Shown here piece after piece: positions 50,814 to 63,600 of a DNA stretch of 64,000 bases. The translations under genes and the position numbers were made by a program. Each line of letters opens with the position of its first letter. Position 1 is the stretch's first letter. The stretch comes from Sindora glabra (lineage: Eukaryota; Streptophyta; Magnoliopsida; Fabales; Fabaceae). The notes beneath the pieces were generated by a model that worked only from the letters and a program-made list of their open reading frames with translations, was not told where the DNA came from and ran no database searches. The stretch spans positions 16,969,883 to 17,033,882 of the forward strand of contig CM035230.1 of assembly GCA_020226215.1 (NCBI GenBank), in the 5' to 3' direction.

Positions 50814-52699
50814 ATTCTTCTCCCATTTAAGAAAATTTGTCCTTGAATTTTCATTAAACCCAATAAAGTTATTCAAAATAGTCAACAGCCTATGAAAATC
50901 ACTGAAAGTCTTTTTCTTAGCCTCACTATATCCCTTTTTGTATGTCAACTATTCTCCTACTATGAATGACAAATCCAAAATAATTTCTCTAAGATACTTA
51001 TCTCAACATAAATATTATTATTGATACCACCTTTGTTTAGACTTTAGTGTCAAGGATTACTACTAACATTGGAATTTTTCTTTACTAATACAACTTTCCT
51101 TTAATATAACTATTTGAACTAATTTTTTTCTTTATTCCCTCTAGGAAAAACTTTTATCCACTTAGTCTAGGCTAATACTAATCTTTTCTTTTCTTTTATT
51201 TCTATTAATTTCCTCATTTCAAGCATGTCATGTTAATTCCATGCTTCCACTATGCTGCACTGATAAATCTTCTTCAATCTATTTTGTAATTCATAAAAAA
51301 AATCCATAATACTTATATTAGTTAAAATATATATTTTGTCTTGCTAACATAAAGACTTACACTATTTGCTAGTACATCAAACAATTTTCCTATATTGTTT
51401 ACTCATAATTTTCTATCTTGTATTTAGGATCAAACTTAACTATCTACTAATGACAATCAAGAATGGAATGATCAGTAATTAATCAATTCATGCCTAGGAT
51501 TGCATTGAAATTTATAATATCATATTTATATTGACTAATGTCTTTTTATTAATCACAACTACCACATAAGGTATTTAATAAGGAAAAACCCCCTAATGAG
51601 TATGACTGGAAGAGACTATCGATAATGATGAGTTCTTACCAAGGCAAAAGATAAATAAGAAGGATACATTGAGTAAATGGATCTAAGGTCAAAATAACAC
51701 ATGCTCATCATGAGAACAAACTAGTAGTATACTTGTCATGTTGGTATCAAATGCCTAGATAACTTATGGGGTTAGAGTGAGATTACATGCTTGGTCTTTA
51801 CCTTGTTAACCTTGTATCCTATCTCCTAATCTTATACCTCCACTACTTTTACTAACTTGAGTTGGAAATTCATTCAAATATTCAATTACTATAAAGGTTA
51901 ATATCAAAACTGGATGTATTGCTCTTTAGTTAGATGTTATTTGTAATTGAGAGCAATCCGTTATCAAATGACTAACTTAGTTATAATGAAAACAAGCACT
52001 TGTGTCTTAATAGCATTGCCCAGGATGAAACCACCTATAACTCTGACATAAAGCTCTTTTTCAACTAGATTGTCCTAAGCTCAGGTGACTTATTTGGCTT
52101 TATCCCTTATGATTATTTCTTAGCCTTTTTGTACTAATTAAAGATTGTCCAACCTAACTCTCATTGCCTTAAAAAACCTTACTAGATTGAAGTTCACTTT
52201 CCTATTTACCTTACCTAGCTATTGAGTCAACTAAAGTTTGAATGGTCCTTTAAAGCACTTGTAAGCCAACCACCAACTTAGACATATCAAGTGTTAGTGT
52301 TATATGGCCCTCGAGGCCTTTAATCCCATCCATTCTAATACATCCCCTATGCCTACAAGATCTATCATAACTATTGTGGTCATCTCCTCTACTAACAAAA
52401 GATTGAGGCCAAACAAATGCCTTACTAAATAAATCATTTATATCATTTTCTCAATCTTGAGCATAAGTCTTAGGTGTAACTTGTTTAATATGAAAATAAT
52501 AACCATATCAAAACATAACCATAATTCATGACTCAAGGATAACTCAATTAACTAAACTAGAAGAATGACAAATAACCTTACATGTCTTTAGTAGTGACTT
52601 GATTATGAAAATTATGAATGACATAACCATAATCATGACCCTACTAAATAACACTAACTTCAATAGTCACAGGGGAGCCTAAGGCTTTGATACCAACTA
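50814..52699 (-). pseudogene. Gypsy internal region: gag/protease remnant
   Basis: The complement carries decayed Ty3/gypsy coding sequence. A gag zinc-knuckle trace, CFHYN-VSHLITDC, is at about 51951-52002, with the second cysteine lost. After it a protease-to-RT-linker trace lies at about 51483-51512 (FNAILGMN followed by a stop) and further along H-ILDCH and VKFDPKY. Primer-binding site complement is at 52683-52696, purine tract at 50814-50828. The reverse transcriptase, RNase H and integrase regions are missing, so the element was deleted or was already defective when it inserted. All frames are interrupted. Confidence 0.7.
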
Positions 52700-52941
52700 A
52701 AGCATGACTTAAAACTAGAGCCCATAATTGGCAAATGACTTTAAGAGAGACATACATACACTAAGCCATGCAAACCTCTTTCTAACATATTCAACCTATA
52801 AAATATTAATAGTTTTTGCAACAACTTACATGCCTGCTATCACATAACATTCAAATTTCCAGTAGCCTTAACATGGACAACATATTTCCATTATCAATAC
52901 CCTGCTCAACTTATAGTCATATATATTAGTCCCATCATGCA

Positions 52942-55900
52942 CTTCATGTTAGTGTATATATCCTAAAACTAATCATATTGATGATTGTAAATTTACATTG
53001 TATTATTTTAATAGCAATTCCAATTATCATATTTATATATATTATTTGCATAATATATTTAATTATGATAATAACCTTGGAATAATTATATTCTTAAATA
53101 TCCCTACATATATATCATTGTGAATTAGGTTACTTTGATATGTTAAAACTAGCATATGTGGTGACTTATGAGATATTAAGTCTGCACATGAGTAGAAGTT
53201 ATAGAACTTGTATACTGGACCGACCCACCTAAGAACACTATATGAATCCTTGTATAAATGTCATGTGTGATTCTTAATAATCATCATTAATATGGTCTTT
53301 TGACCTAAGATTGCAAGGTTCCCTACATGTGAGCTTCATATTTTGATACTACTCTATGTCACTCATAGGTAAGTGAATACAAAGTTAGTTATTGAATATG
53401 TCACATATCATGTGAAAGGATTTGTGTGATCAAGATGGAATTTATCCTTCCTATATAACAGGAATGACATTTGTGGGCCCCTTGATTAAGTAAAGTTAAG
53501 AAAATGTATGGCCATGCTCAAATGAATTGACATGGAATGTCAATTACATTTGCTTCAGTCAGCTTACTTAGGAATCAAGAAACCTTTGGATTGGGCTACA
53601 CAGGAATGACATGATTCATATCTTGTGCTTGTAACTCCCTTACTTAAAAATGCCTTATTCCTCATTAAATAGGTAATTAACGCATACTAATTTGCCATCT
53701 CCTCTAAACCAATTCAGAATATCTCAAATTTCTGTATTTCATACAACATAAGCAAGAGTCATATAATTATACAAAAAGAGTTCAACTTACAATTTGTACA
53801 TCCATCATATACAATATCACTAACTATGTAACCATTTTTTTTTTTTTTACATTTACAACTTCAAAACATCATTGAACTTTATCATGAGAGCCTTTGGAAG
53901 CATCACCTGGAATGGTTAGTAACAATACAGAAAAACATAAGAAATAAAGTTTCTCAGTAACTAGCTATTGCCATAAAAATACATCAAGCCATTCCAGATC
54001 CTTAAGCAAATAAAACATACGTTTCGAAATCAATTAATCATTTATCATCATATTCAATACCATACCATTGTAAGAAATATGCACTGCACACAACAATGAT
54101 CGAGCCCATTCAAGGACTTATATCAATATCTAGATGGCCATCACAGATAATCGTACTTAGGCCTCACACAGCAATTCACTGTCTTCCCGGGGTTCTCGAG
54201 CCAAAGGCCTAACACAGTATCACACTGTCTTCCCGAGGTTTCTGGCCATAGGTACCGCACACAACAATTACACTATTATCCCCGAGGATCTCGAGCCATA
54301 GGCCAAACACAGTATTTTACTGTCTTCCCGGGTTGTGCCACAACAATTGCATACACATTCTATACAATGGCATAAAATACAGAAAATCATGTAAATAGAA
54401 AACAGCTTAAGGATAAAGCTAGCTACCTTTTACAAGCTTCCAAGGTGATGTTTCCTTTGCCCTCACTAAAACTCCTTTATAACTCCCCTTGCCTTTCCAA
54501 TTGTCACTCCTTAGTCTACATAAATACATATCATAGTTCTTATTAGAGCATCATCATTTTCCTTAAATCTCATATATGCTTTACTTCCTCCACATTATTA
54601 GATGCACACATGCATACTTAGATGCTCTATACTTTATTTTCAAACTTTGAAATGACATATATGAGCATTAGAAAAGGGTCCAAAGGCAAAACCATGCAAA
54701 TCCTAAAGAATCAAAGCCAAAATGCTCCCTTGACAAAGAACACAGGGGTCCCATACCCCGTGTTCAGGGCTGTGTTTCTTACTGGATGGCTTCGAGGCTT
54801 CACTGGTTTATTCAGAGAAGAACACGAGCCGTGTTCTACCCCGTGTACCTTACTGCCCTTCAGTTCTGAAGTAAACACGGGGAGTGTTGCACCCCGTGTA
54901 GCACACTGATTAGCCTTCGACGAAGTACACGAGGTACAATACGGGCCGTGTTCTACCCCGTGTACATTACTGATCCTCCAAAAACACATTAAACAGCTAA
55001 AACTCCTTCCTTCCTTCTTTTCCATATTCATGGTTTTGGCTTCTCAAAAGGGAACATGCACATAAACACTTTCATAATTCAAAATTTCATCTTCCATAGG
55101 CTTTATAATTCATAAAAATTATTCTAACTTCATCAATTTAGCCAAGTTCCAAACATATCATACCAATTCTGCACATGCACCATTATGCCTCTAAAACCCA
55201 AGTGTGTACATCATGGTTTCTTGCTATTTTTACACCAAACCAAAGCTATAGCTTAACATAACAACATCCAAAACACCATTAAATATATTCAAATCATCCT
55301 AAATTCCATGTTCAATCACCCTTGACCACACCAACCTCAAGATTTCAAGAAACTACAAAGAGTACATTAAAGAGCTCTTGGAGGAGAACATTTTTACCTT
55401 TTGGTGCAACTTGAAAATCCTCACTTGGAGCTCCCCAAACTTAATCAAACTTGAGCTTTTCTTCAATCTAAGCACACCAATGGATAGAGCTTGATGAGAA
55501 GAGCAACTTTCCCTTCTACACCTTAGCTTAAATCTTGGTATTTTTGGGTGAAAAAGTTAAGAGAAACTTTCTCTCTCTTCCTTCTCTCTCTCACACGTCC
55601 AGGCTTGCTCTCATGGGGATTTCTGCAGCTTTTGGAGAAATGGAGAAGAAGGTAGAGTTTTCATGAAGCTTCTAGGGGCATTTTGGTCCTTTTTGAAATT
55701 TTTAAGGGTATTTTAGTCCTTTTTCACTAATTAGTAAGGCTATTCTTACCATTATTTTTCTAATAATGACACTTGTCATATGTCTATTGGCCACACTAAA
55801 TAAAATCACATATTGCACCCTAAAAATCTTGGTTATTCATATTAGTTACCAAATCTTTAATTATTTACACTTTAACCACACTCGATTTTGCACTTTTGCA

Positions 55901-57280
55901 ATTTAGTCCATAGGGTTTCTGTCTGTTTAAAATTCCTTACACTGTCAGACTTAGACAACTTCCCTTTTTAGGATTTTCTAACCTTCTCTGATCATCCATA
56001 CTGTTTAGGAAAATTAATTCTTTTCCTACTATCCTTTTCCTTCAAAATTTCATTTACCTTACACTTAATTCCTTTCAACTTAAGTTTCACCCACCAAGCT
56101 AACTCAAACGTGCTCTTCGTTTCTACAGCCTCAAAATTTAGAGATTCAAATAATAGAATTGAAAATTCGGGACATTACAGTGCTCAATCTAGATATGGAA
56201 TGTCAATTACATTTATTTCAGTCAGCTTACTTAGGAATTAATTATTTTTGCTTCAGTCAGCTTACTTAGGAATCAAGAAACTTTTGGATTGGGCTACACA
56301 GGAATGACATGATTCATATCTTGTGTACAATCTAGATATCTAGGACAAAAGGACATAGATGATGATTACATATAAAAGTTTAGTCAAATCACTAACTTTC
56401 TCATTACTTGGGTAACAATGATGTGTTGTCAAACACCACTCATTATTTATGATCATTAATATGATTTATGATCATTACCAATGTAATGAGAGTCTGTAGG
56501 GTCACACATAAAGAACCTAGTGGATTTGGAATTAATTGACCAAATTATTTGGGCCTAATAGTTAGGAATTTCATGTTATAATCACTCATTGTTTATGATC
56601 ATTAATATGATTTATGATCATTACCAATGTAATGAGTAACAAATTGTTTAGGAATTCCATCATTAATATGATAGACCAAATTGTTTGAGTAACAATGATG
56701 TGTTGTTAAACGTCACTCATTGTTTATAATTATTAATATGATTTATGATCATTACTAATGTAATAAGAGTTTGTAGGATCGCACATATAGAACCTAGTGG
56801 ATTTGAAATTGATGTACCATATTGTTTAGGCCTAATAGTTAGGAATTCTATGTTATAATTATAAGGCTCAATAATAAGCCTATAATTATACATGGAATAA
56901 AGCCCAACTAGTTAGGATTTTCTATGCACCTATTTAAATAAGCTTGTTAGGTAATAATATTAATATTATTCACGCATCCCTAATACAGAAAAACCTAGAT
57001 GCCCTTTTGAACCCTTGAAGGGCGTAGCTAGCATTACGAAACAAAAAGGGGTGAATTCCAATCAGTGGATGTGAGACATTTGCTGGTGATTTGCGGGTTC
57101 ATATGGATACCTCTAAATCTTCAACTAGAAGTAAGTCGAAAAGGGTGATCACTAATCGGACCTCGAAAGCATTTGAAAAAGGTAATCTAATCCTTATCTT
57201 GATCTAATCTTTCACATGGATCCTTGACTGGGATCGATTAATTCCACTGTGTCTATTTGGCTACCGATCCTAACACTTCC
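52942..57280 (+). mobile_element. Copia-type solo LTR, TSD CTTCA/CTTCC
   Basis: The inserted unit 52947-57275 starts TGTTAGTGTATATATCCTAA and ends CCGATCCTAACA, so it has matching TGTTAG/CTAACA tips. It is flanked by CTTCA (52942-52946) and CTTCC (57276-57280), a 5-bp duplication with one mismatch. The left gypsy LTR runs through the same site without it. Removing the nested solo LTR leaves about 1.77 kb and no internal region, so it is a solo LTR. A TATTTAAATA box near 56931 before a short 3' part gives plus orientation. Copia assignment is from the end sequence and layout. Internal repeats: a 109-bp unit (AATGTCAATTACATTT at 53535 and 56199) and a 277-bp unit (AACAATGATGTGTTGT at 56414 and 56691). 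Confidence 0.8.
53625..56184 (-). mobile_element. Solo LTR, second copy of the 14.6-kb family, TSD GTGCT
   Basis: Unit 53630-56179 (2550 bp) runs from TGTAACTCCCTTAC to CGGGACATTACA and is the reverse-complement relative of 14597-17014. Identical GTGCT duplications lie at 53625-53629 and 56180-56184. It carries the same GAAGACAGTGTGATACTGTG array (54175-54340 region, complement) and GC palindrome cluster (54735-54965). It has no internal part. It is inserted inside the Copia-type LTR and so is the youngest layer of the nest. Confidence 0.92.
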
Positions 57281-60200
57281 ATTCTTCAATCATCATTTAA
57301 GCATTTTAATGGCAATTCACATTTATATAAATGTAGCCTTTTACAACTTAAAAAAATTATGACATAATGAAAGCTAGATCCTATCTATGGGTCAGAGAGC
57401 ACTTATAAAACTTTAATATTTAACATCAATAATAATTTTAACCATTTATCCTCCACGAACAATATGTGCAACTCACCACTAGATGGCACTCCTTTATCTA
57501 TAATGTCGTAGATAACAAACTTAAAACTTTACTCCTATTTGAAAAACATAAAAAATATAATGGTAACTTATTAACTTAGTTAATGGATAATATGCACCCT
57601 AATAAATATGGAACAAGTTAAGGCACAAACTTTACATAGAAAATTTAGGCATCGATCTAAAGTAAATAAGAAACCATAAATTGCAATAGAAATATCCAAA
57701 TTCTCAAAACATAATAAATATAAAAAAAATGAATGAATTTCTAAATAGGCAATATGAAAGCAATTATAGGTTATCAAAAATACAATAGTATAGTATTATG
57801 AGGAACATTTCAAACATAGATGAAAAAAATGAAATTATAGCTATTAAAAATCATGTTGAAATAAATAGTAAATGGGAGATTCCTAGTTTAATTAGCACAT
57901 AGCTTATAAGGTAAGCTATTCAACCCATCATATCTTATTCCAATATAATGTATGGAACACATAACTCAAGGTTAAACTAACTAGCTCATTATATCGTATC
58001 CTAGTATGATGTATAAAGCACATAGCTTAACTAACTAACCCATCACATCTTATGTTGGTGTGATGTATAAAGCACATAGCTTAATCATTCATAACCTATC
58101 AAGTTGCTATGTTCCAATCCACAAGTGTTGGCTAGCATATGGGAATAGAAATACCATGACTAATTGGGGTTTCAAGGTACACCAAGGTCGATGTCATTAC
58201 TGTCACAATCTATAATTTCCAACTAGTCTCTTCCCAAAAAGCAAATTTGTAAAATAATAGTAATAAAGAAAACATTTATACAAAACCTTTATATTAAAGA
58301 AAATCCTTTTGAAAATAATTTCAATTAACCTAGTCATGGTCAAAACTTTTTTCAATCTTATATAAATTCTATCAATTTACAATCCATATAAATTTCATTA
58401 GTGTATCATCTATGTGTAATTTATTAAGCTTTCAAATGTTAGCATCATCATTTTTATTTCTAAACATACCATTCATTCCACATTCATAAAACCAAGACCA
58501 TTTCATAACATTTCAATATACATATTTTGTTAACATTTCATTTTCAACAAAGTAACTCATAATAACCACTTCAATCATTTATTCTTTATTACTATGTTTC
58601 ATAGCTCAAGGAAAGGTTTTCAAAATATTTGTCCTAAGAGTACCTAAAGCTCTAACATATATAAAGAAGTAAAATATGGATGAAATATAATAACTCAAAA
58701 ATTAATGAAACCAATGATTTTAAATCATATAAGTAGAAAAACATAAAAAAATGTTATAATACACATTATCTATTTACAAAATGGCCCAAACACTTGAGTT
58801 TGACTCCATTACTCTTCACAATCGACCAATGCTTGTAAGTTAACCTTTATAATCTTCTATAAGCAATAAATGACAAATAAATCATAGATTAACATATACA
58901 AACACTAAATTCCTAATATTTGATCCCATTTAAAAAAAACCCAAATTAAGCCTTAACCTTTGACATGATAAAAATCTAATCTTGGTTGCACGTTAGCTAA
59001 CTAAGCTAATCTTATTCCTAATAAAAAGAATGAACTTCAAGATTACTTTTTTAAAGCAAAAGATCAAAGGCTTTGAATGAGTCATTTATAGGTTTAACCA
59101 TCTTAAGAGTTAAAACTAACAAGATCATACATTAAATACCTAATACCAAATGGTTTTTAGCAAAATTGTGAAGAATACAACTTGAATTTTTTCAAGTTCC
59201 AAAACTTTCGAACCTAGGCATCCTCGAGCCTCTATTTTATGTACAACTTTAAAAAATATGAGTACCATTTTTCCATACTAAAATAAGGTTTTCATGCCAA
59301 GATATAGCAACAAAGAAGACTATAGAAAATTCAGTTACATGATCGTTTCAAAATCCATGTTTTTGGGCATCAGCTTCAACTTACCTCTATTAAGCATATT
59401 GTTTTTGGAAAATCCACACAAAATACCAAACTTGATTACAAATTTATGAAAAGCTTCAAATATAACTTTTCAATGTTTAAACTTCATTTTTGAACTTTTA
59501 CATTGCTAAAACAAGTTATATAGGTTACTTTTTCATTTGATTGCTAAAGTCATTCAAAAGAGACACACTTAACTTGAAATTTCTATTTTAATTATCAAAC
59601 TTTAATAGAATTTTGTAAAAATTTCCAAACCACTTTAGGAGGAATAAATCATTTTCAACCACTATTATACTCAAAATAATACCAAAGAATTATCCATAAT
59701 TCAAACTACTAAAACAATTTGAGAAAGGACAAGTTTAGCTTGAAATTTTCATCTTTAACTCTTAAAATTTCTAAAAAAATTTAGGAAATTCCATAATTAT
59801 TTTTAAAAATTAAAAAATCATTTTTAACTCTTTTTCACATTAAAAAAATTCTCAAATAGCACCCCAAGCATTTAAAAATCAAACAAGTTTGTAGAAGAGA
59901 AAATAATGTCATAAAATAGAAATTTTCTGCATTGTTTCTTTAATGCAAACTATGATTCCCAACTTGTTTCCAAGTTATTTTTACTTTAAAAGGCTTGATA
60001 TAATTGTATACTAATATCTTATAAATAGTTTTGAATTTAGAGCAATAAGTTTTTATAAGAAAAATTGAATTTTTCTTCATAAAATAATAGAAAAAACAAC
60101 GAAACTCCAACATGTTTTCAAAAAGCCTTTGTTTTTAAATTTTAATGTGATTACTTATAATAAAGTCTAAAATATTGTATGCTAGTTTTTAAAATTAAAA

Positions 60201-60789
60201 TATTATGCTAAACTTTCAAAGAAACCTATAAAGTTTAATTTAATTTTTCCATCAAAGAATTGTTTCAAACTTGTTAGGAAAATAAGTTTTTAAACTTAAA
60301 CAATTTAAATAGAGTAGTTATAAAATATAGTTTTCATGTCTCTCTCAAATTTATTTTTGTGAAAAATTATACTTTTTCAAAACATCCTTTATGCCTCAAT
60401 TTTTAAGAAAACTATTTAAACATTTACTTTCTTAAGCTAAATAGCCACCTGCAAATTTCCATTTCAAAATTATGATTTTCAAAATTCTTTCTTGTTGTAT
60501 AAGAAAACCATCTTTAAAATTATTTCATCACAAGTTCTTAATTTCAATACATCATCACAAGTAATCTACCATTAATACTTATGGCTTTAGCATAACAAAT
60601 GACAATTATCACAAATAGATATACATCTTATATATATCAACTTTCTTAAAAGAAAATTAAAGAGAAGAAAAATGATCTATACTCACCCTTAAAAAACCAA
60701 CAAGACCTTTACTTTCTATCTAGCATCCAAGATCCAACATAAAATAAAGTTAATAGAGAGCTCTAGAAAGAATTTAAGAAACTCATCAT

Positions 60790-61985
60790 GTTATTTCTTC
60801 ATTTCGAGCTTATCATGTTACTTCTATGCTTTTGTTGTGCTGCTCTAACTAATCTTCTCCAACCCGATTTTGTAATTCACAAAACAAGAACAAAAATTCC
60901 ATAGTACTTATATTACTTAAAATATACACTTATCTTACTATCACCAAGACTTACACTATATGCTAGTATGTTAAACAATTTTCCTATATTGCCTACTTAA
61001 GATTCTCTATCTTGTATTTAGGATTAAACTTGGCTACCTTCTAACAACAATTAGGAATGACATGGCCAGTAGTTAATTGATTTATGCCTAAGATTACATT
61101 GAGATCCATAACATTACACTTAGATTAACTAATGTCTTTTTCTTAATCTCAACTACCTCATAAGGTATTTAACAAGGAAAAGTTCCCTAATATGTATAAC
61201 AAGAATAAACTATTAATAATGATAAGTCCTTATTAAGCTAAAAGACAAAGAATGAGGATACATAAAGCACATGGATCTAAGGTCAAAATAACATGTGTTC
61301 ATCATAACAACAAATTATAAATATGCCAGTCATGTTAGCACTAAATGCCTAGATATCTTATAGGGTTGAAGCAAGATCGTGTGCTTAGCCTTCACCTTGT
61401 TGGCCTTGAATCCTATCTCTTGATCCTATAACCCTACTAATTTCACTAGCCTAAATTGGAAATTCATTCAAAGATTCAATTACTATAAGTGTTAATGGAA
61501 AAGTTAAGTGTATTATTCTTTAGCTAGATACTTTTTGTAATTAAAGGCAATCTATCCTCAAATGATTAACTTGGCCATAATGAAAATAAGAATTTATCTC
61601 TCAATAGCATTGCTTAAAATCAAAACAACCTATAACTCTGGCATAAAGCTTTATTTATACTAGATTGTCCTAAACTTTGGTGACTTATTTGGCCTTATCC
61701 CCTATAATTGTTTCTTAGCCTCTTTGACTAATTGAAAATTGTCCAACCCAAGTCTTATTGCCATGATAGGCCCTACTATGTTGAAGCCTACTCTCCTACT
61801 TGCCTTGCCTTGCCTAGCTATCAAGTCAACTAAGGTCTAAATTATCTTTTAAAGCCCTTGCAAACTAGCTACCAACTCAACCATATTAAGTGTTAGTATT
61901 ATATGCCCCCAAGGCCTTTGTTCCTATCTATTTTGATATATCCACCATGTTTGTGGGATCTACCACAGCCACCTCAGTTGCTATC
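60790..61985 (-). pseudogene. Embedded copy of the gypsy internal region
   Basis: This segment matches 51205-52390 of the internal region in the same orientation (shared landmarks TTTTGTAATTCA, AAACAATTTTCCTATATTG, TCTATCTTGTATTTAGGAT, TATAACTCTG-CATAAAGCT, GATTGTCCTAA, AAGGCCTTT). It contains the same gag/protease remnants on the minus strand. It lies inside the right LTR and is flanked by two copies of one LTR stretch (60620-60785 and 61986-62160; both match about 49790-49960 of the left LTR). The 61-codon plus frame at 61890 spans its edge and is not a gene. Confidence 0.75.
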
Positions 61986-62840
61986 TTTATAAATATACAT
62001 CTTATATATAATAACTTTCTTAAAAGAAAAATTAAAAAGAAGAATGGTGGATCTCTACTTAACCTTAAAAACTAACAAAACATTTATTCTTTATCTAGCA
62101 TCCAAGGTCCAACAAAGAATAAAGTTAGTCGAGAGCTTTAAAAAGAATTTAAGAAGATAAATAGAATTCATCAGAATTTAAGGAACCCTACTTTTTCTGA
62201 AATGACCTTAAGTGCCATAGTAAAGTGTGTTTATGTGTGGAATCACACAATTTTTTCCCTCTCTTTTCTCTCCTTAAGGTTGACGTCTCTCTTTTATTAG
62301 AAAATAACAAAAGCTCTGCTCCCACTTTTATAATAAGTTAGCAAAGAATATACTTTAGAATATTTCTATTTAATCTTATCTCCTTAGAGCATATTCCCAT
62401 ATACTTTCTTGATGCTCACACATAATCAACATTAACCTTTCTTAATCATCCAAATTAACTAAGTGCTATTAGCTTATCTTTTCCTAATTCTTTTCATGAA
62501 AACTATAACTTTCATATGGCTTCATGAGCCTCATATATTTTTCTAAAATTTTCCCATTATTACTTTTTCAATGGCATTTTGTATAATATTTCAAATTTAT
62601 TCTAAAATTCTATCAATCTTGAATCTTGAATAATTCATAAAATTACTCTAATTATACATAGAAAATTTTATAAAATTTCTATTACCAAAAATTCTTTTCA
62701 CATCTCTCAAAATTATTGAATTACTTTTACTAATTTCCCATAAATTCTTTTAATTCTCTAAAAAAAGTTTCCAAATAATTCTAAATTAGTTTTCATCCAT
62801 TATCTTTAACTACTGGATTTTTAATAGGCATTACATTGGA

Positions 62841-63600
62841 GATGGTTTCATAGGAGAGCCAAATGACAAAGAATCAAATGTTGAAATAACTAATGATTTA
62901 CTAATAAAAAACTGCTAATGAATCTCTTGCTTCTATTGCAAGTAGCACATATCCATGTTTATTGGAAAATATGAAATATCCTACTTATTTACAAGGGAAA
63001 GCTATTTTAGCTCTTACACATGATATTGTTGAAGAAATTAATAATTTTGTTCTCTCAATGATTCCTAGAGACTCAAAATGTTACTTAAGTTACGAAGGTC
63101 CATGCAAAGAGGATGTTAATAGTCAAGATCAAGTTGAATTGCATTTACTTGAGATTTTGAACATTTTAAAACTTTCAAATTGTTAAATCATTGAGTTAAG
63201 ATTGAAGATTGGTGTTACTATTATGCTAATGCGTAACATTGATCAATATCTAGTCTATATAATAGCAATAGACTAATGATTGTTAAATTGCCTACCCATG
63301 TGTTACAAGCTAAAGTTATATCAAGTAGTAACATTAGTGATATTGTATACATTCCAAAAATGTTGGTTATTCCATCAAACTCATGTTTGCTATTCAAGTT
63401 TCAATGAATATAATTTCCAATCCAACTTTGTTTTTCCATAATAATAAACAAAAGTTAAGGGCAATCTCTCTCCTACACTGCTTCATACTTAACAAGATTA
63501 GTGTTTAGTCATGGTCATTATATGATGCACTATCACATGCAAAAAGCCAAAAAGAGTTGAAAATTTTATTGCTTGATGAAGTTTTTAGAAATTTGTATTA
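62841..63600 (+). pseudogene. Helitron Rep-helicase pseudogene, part 2
   Basis: Continues the helicase exactly where part 1 stops: GDGFIGEPNDKE straight after the TTGGA duplication, so the undisturbed site read ...LKIGDGF. In order: ITNDLLIKNC, ATG 62970 onward KYPTYLQGKAILALTHDIVEE, then INNFVLSMIP, LKIGVTIMLMRNIDQ (about 63203), AKVISSSNISDIVYIPKM (63312), INKS-GQSL (63440) with a stop in the middle. The last conserved helicase motif (normally LYVALSRV) is degraded. The following KFYCLMKFLEI-like stretch is near the usual C-terminus. The Helitron 3' end is not identified. Confidence 0.9.

Larger units (their letters stand above)
52700..62835 (-). repeat. Right (5') LTR of the nested gypsy element, with inserts
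   Basis: Begins at about 52700 (CATGACTTA matches the left LTR start CATGACTTG; the terminal TG has mutated) and ends TTAATAGGCATTACA at 62835. It is interrupted by the Copia-type solo LTR at 52947-57275 and by a 1.2-kb copy of the element's internal region at about 60790-61985. Removing these and one target-site copy leaves roughly 4.4 kb, near the left LTR's length. At 57924-58085 it has three units of about 54-61 bp built on CCCATCA-ATCTTAT and TGATGTATAAAGCACATAGCTTAA, absent from the left LTR. Confidence 0.85.
46606..62840 (-). mobile_element. Ty3/gypsy derivative nested in the Helitron, TSD TTGGA
   Basis: A 16.2-kb element (46611-62835) with identical target-site duplications TTGGA at 46606-46610 and 62836-62840. 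The left LTR is 46611-50813, the right LTR 52700-62835 (swollen by inserts), the internal region only 1.9 kb. Orientation is minus: next to the right LTR, the complement of 52683-52696 is TTGGTATCAAAGCC, the initiator-Met-tRNA primer-binding site; next to the left LTR, the complement of 50814-50828 is the purine tract AAATGGGAGAAGAAT. Gag/protease traces are on the minus strand, and no reverse transcriptase or integrase remains. Long LTRs and a short decayed interior fit a large non-autonomous derivative. Confidence 0.9.

Noticed and set aside
54622..55031. Overlapping 95- and 106-codon frames on opposite strands
   Set aside because: Same GC-rich cluster in the second solo LTR; not conserved as a frame with the first copy.
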